Shown here piece after piece: positions 63,040-64,000 of a stretch of 64,000 nucleotides of DNA. Location of the stretch: contig SADC01000251.1 of the NCBI GenBank assembly GCA_004194705.1, positions 124,001 to 188,000 on the forward strand, in the 5' to 3' direction. Position numbers and translations under genes: made by a program. This DNA is from Ditylenchus dipsaci (Eukaryota; Nematoda; Chromadorea; Rhabditida; Anguinidae). Position 1 is the stretch's first letter. Each line of letters opens with the position of its first letter. The notes below the pieces were generated by a model. That model had not been told where the DNA came from, did no database searches, and was given only the letters and a program-made list of their open reading frames with translations.

Positions 63040-64000
63040 AGTTTAATAATTAGGAAAAAGAAAGACATTTTGCACCCTGAGCCAATTTGTCGCGCGACAT
63101 TAATAGCTCTTAGCCAAATTTGTCGCGCGACAATTTGCACTCTAGCGCTTTTTGTCATCTAAGTGATCAAATCCAATATACTGCTGGCCATCTTTATTGA
63201 AACTCCGAACAATAATCCTATATACTAAAAGAGAGTTGTCTGTATGTCAGTCATCGCAAATTTTTAAATGCCTTAAATGTTTTGTCTCGAGATGAGAACT
63301 AAAGTGAATTTTTTTTCTCGAGTCTTTGGTAGCGAGAGTTGTCATTATTACTTTTTTGAGTGTGACGAGAAGTCGTCTCAAATTATTTTTGTGGTCGAGT
63401 CTGAGTGAGACTCTCACGTTTTTTTTTCGACTTATTGTGATCGTCCACGTAACTGGATTGATTTGAACTTCGGATTAAATTTTTTAGACTCGAGTCTTCA
63501 ATATTTCTTAAAATTTTTAACTCAAGTATGAGTCATAGTTAAGTCAAGTGCTTCAACAATGGTAAATACTTGAAGTGCTTGGACTGTGCTGTGGCTAATG
63601 TTTGTGTCTTAAATTGAAGTGTAACCAAGTGGAAGTGTTTGAGGGTAAGACTGTGATTCATGATGCGATCTTATTACAGTTATCATTTTTTTCGATTCTT
63701 TTTTATGTAAATCATATTTAGCATGATTCGAGTATGAATCAGTCCACTCCAGCTGCTTCGACAATAATATGTAATTGAAGTGGTTGGTCTTTGCTGTGTG
63801 TTTCATGCTTGAGCTCGAATTAAATAGTACAAAGTCAAGGAATTTGATATATCGAGGTATCTTGAGTCGGGTCTAAACTTCTTGCACCTTAATGTACATG
63901 TTTTACATGTAATGATCATGTCTTTTGCATTATGTTACTTCTCACGATCATGTCTCATGTGACTTTGTTATGGCTCATGTAACATGGTTTTTTCCTACTA
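63040..64000. other. No gene seen; two TGTCGCGCGACA palindromes
   Basis: TTGTCGCGCGACAT at about 63090 and TTGTCGCGCGACAA at about 63120. The remainder is AT-rich with loosely repeated GACTCGAGTC and ATCATGTnT motifs (63290-63500, 63895-63990). Confidence 0.5.

Noticed and set aside
62435..63053. Open frames rich in FGFRLSARPAE
   Set aside because: Repeat translation of the TTTCGGCTTTCGGCTCGGC units.

Overview
This is AT-rich eukaryotic nuclear DNA packed with transposable elements, most likely from a nematode. No single feature proves that. The clues are spliceosomal introns of about 50 bp, a canonical ribosomal-protein gene with a TTTTTAG acceptor 13 nt before its ATG (typical of spliced-leader trans-splicing), an F-box gene family of nematode style, two eIF4E-like loci, FLYWCH-MULE, Merlin/ISXO2 and PIF/Harbinger elements, and TTAGGC-like interstitial repeats. 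No bacterial operons, CRISPR or phage genes are present.

Layout. 1-2.2 kb: a foldback element and a decayed Harbinger transposase. 2.2-6.4 kb: a nest of elements, with a 4.3-kb element containing a hairpin repeat that contains a nearly intact FLYWCH-MULE with perfect 9-bp target duplications. 6.4-18.5 kb: an unrecognised multi-exon plus-strand gene whose exons join in phase and whose introns are filled with elements; one PIF/Harbinger element sits inside an exon. 19-25 kb: repeats, including a segment carrying a tRNA-Glu-like sequence. 25.3-26.0 kb: an eIF4E-like pseudogene, followed by a Merlin element. 28.1-28.5 kb: a second eIF4E-like fragment on the minus strand. 29.5-30.2 kb: a complete ubiquitin-RPS30 (FAU) gene, the clearest host gene. 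31.7-35.0 kb: nested repeats and another 9-bp-TSD element. 37.6-41.7 kb: a second copy of the tRNA-bearing segment, a 1.2-kb foldback, a MULE remnant and an F-box terminal exon. 42.4-44.3 kb: an element whose left arm has grown into a 1.4-kb array of a 16-bp unit. 45.9-51.1 kb: a pepsin-like gene with altered active-site triads and several elements in its introns. 53.7-55.3 kb: a MULE inside a Merlin-like element. 56.5-58.1 kb: an F-box gene with a MULE-type foldback immediately upstream of its ATG. 58-64 kb: more elements and repeats.

Main themes. Many elements share one design: terminal inverted repeats built of a short private tandem motif, 8-9-bp target duplications and, where coding survives, FLYWCH/MULE or ISXO2-type transposase pieces. 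Several probable host genes carry one-base frame breaks at homopolymer runs, which points either to pseudogene decay or to residual long-read sequence errors. All exon models are inferred by eye from splice sites, phase and family resemblance, with no transcript support.
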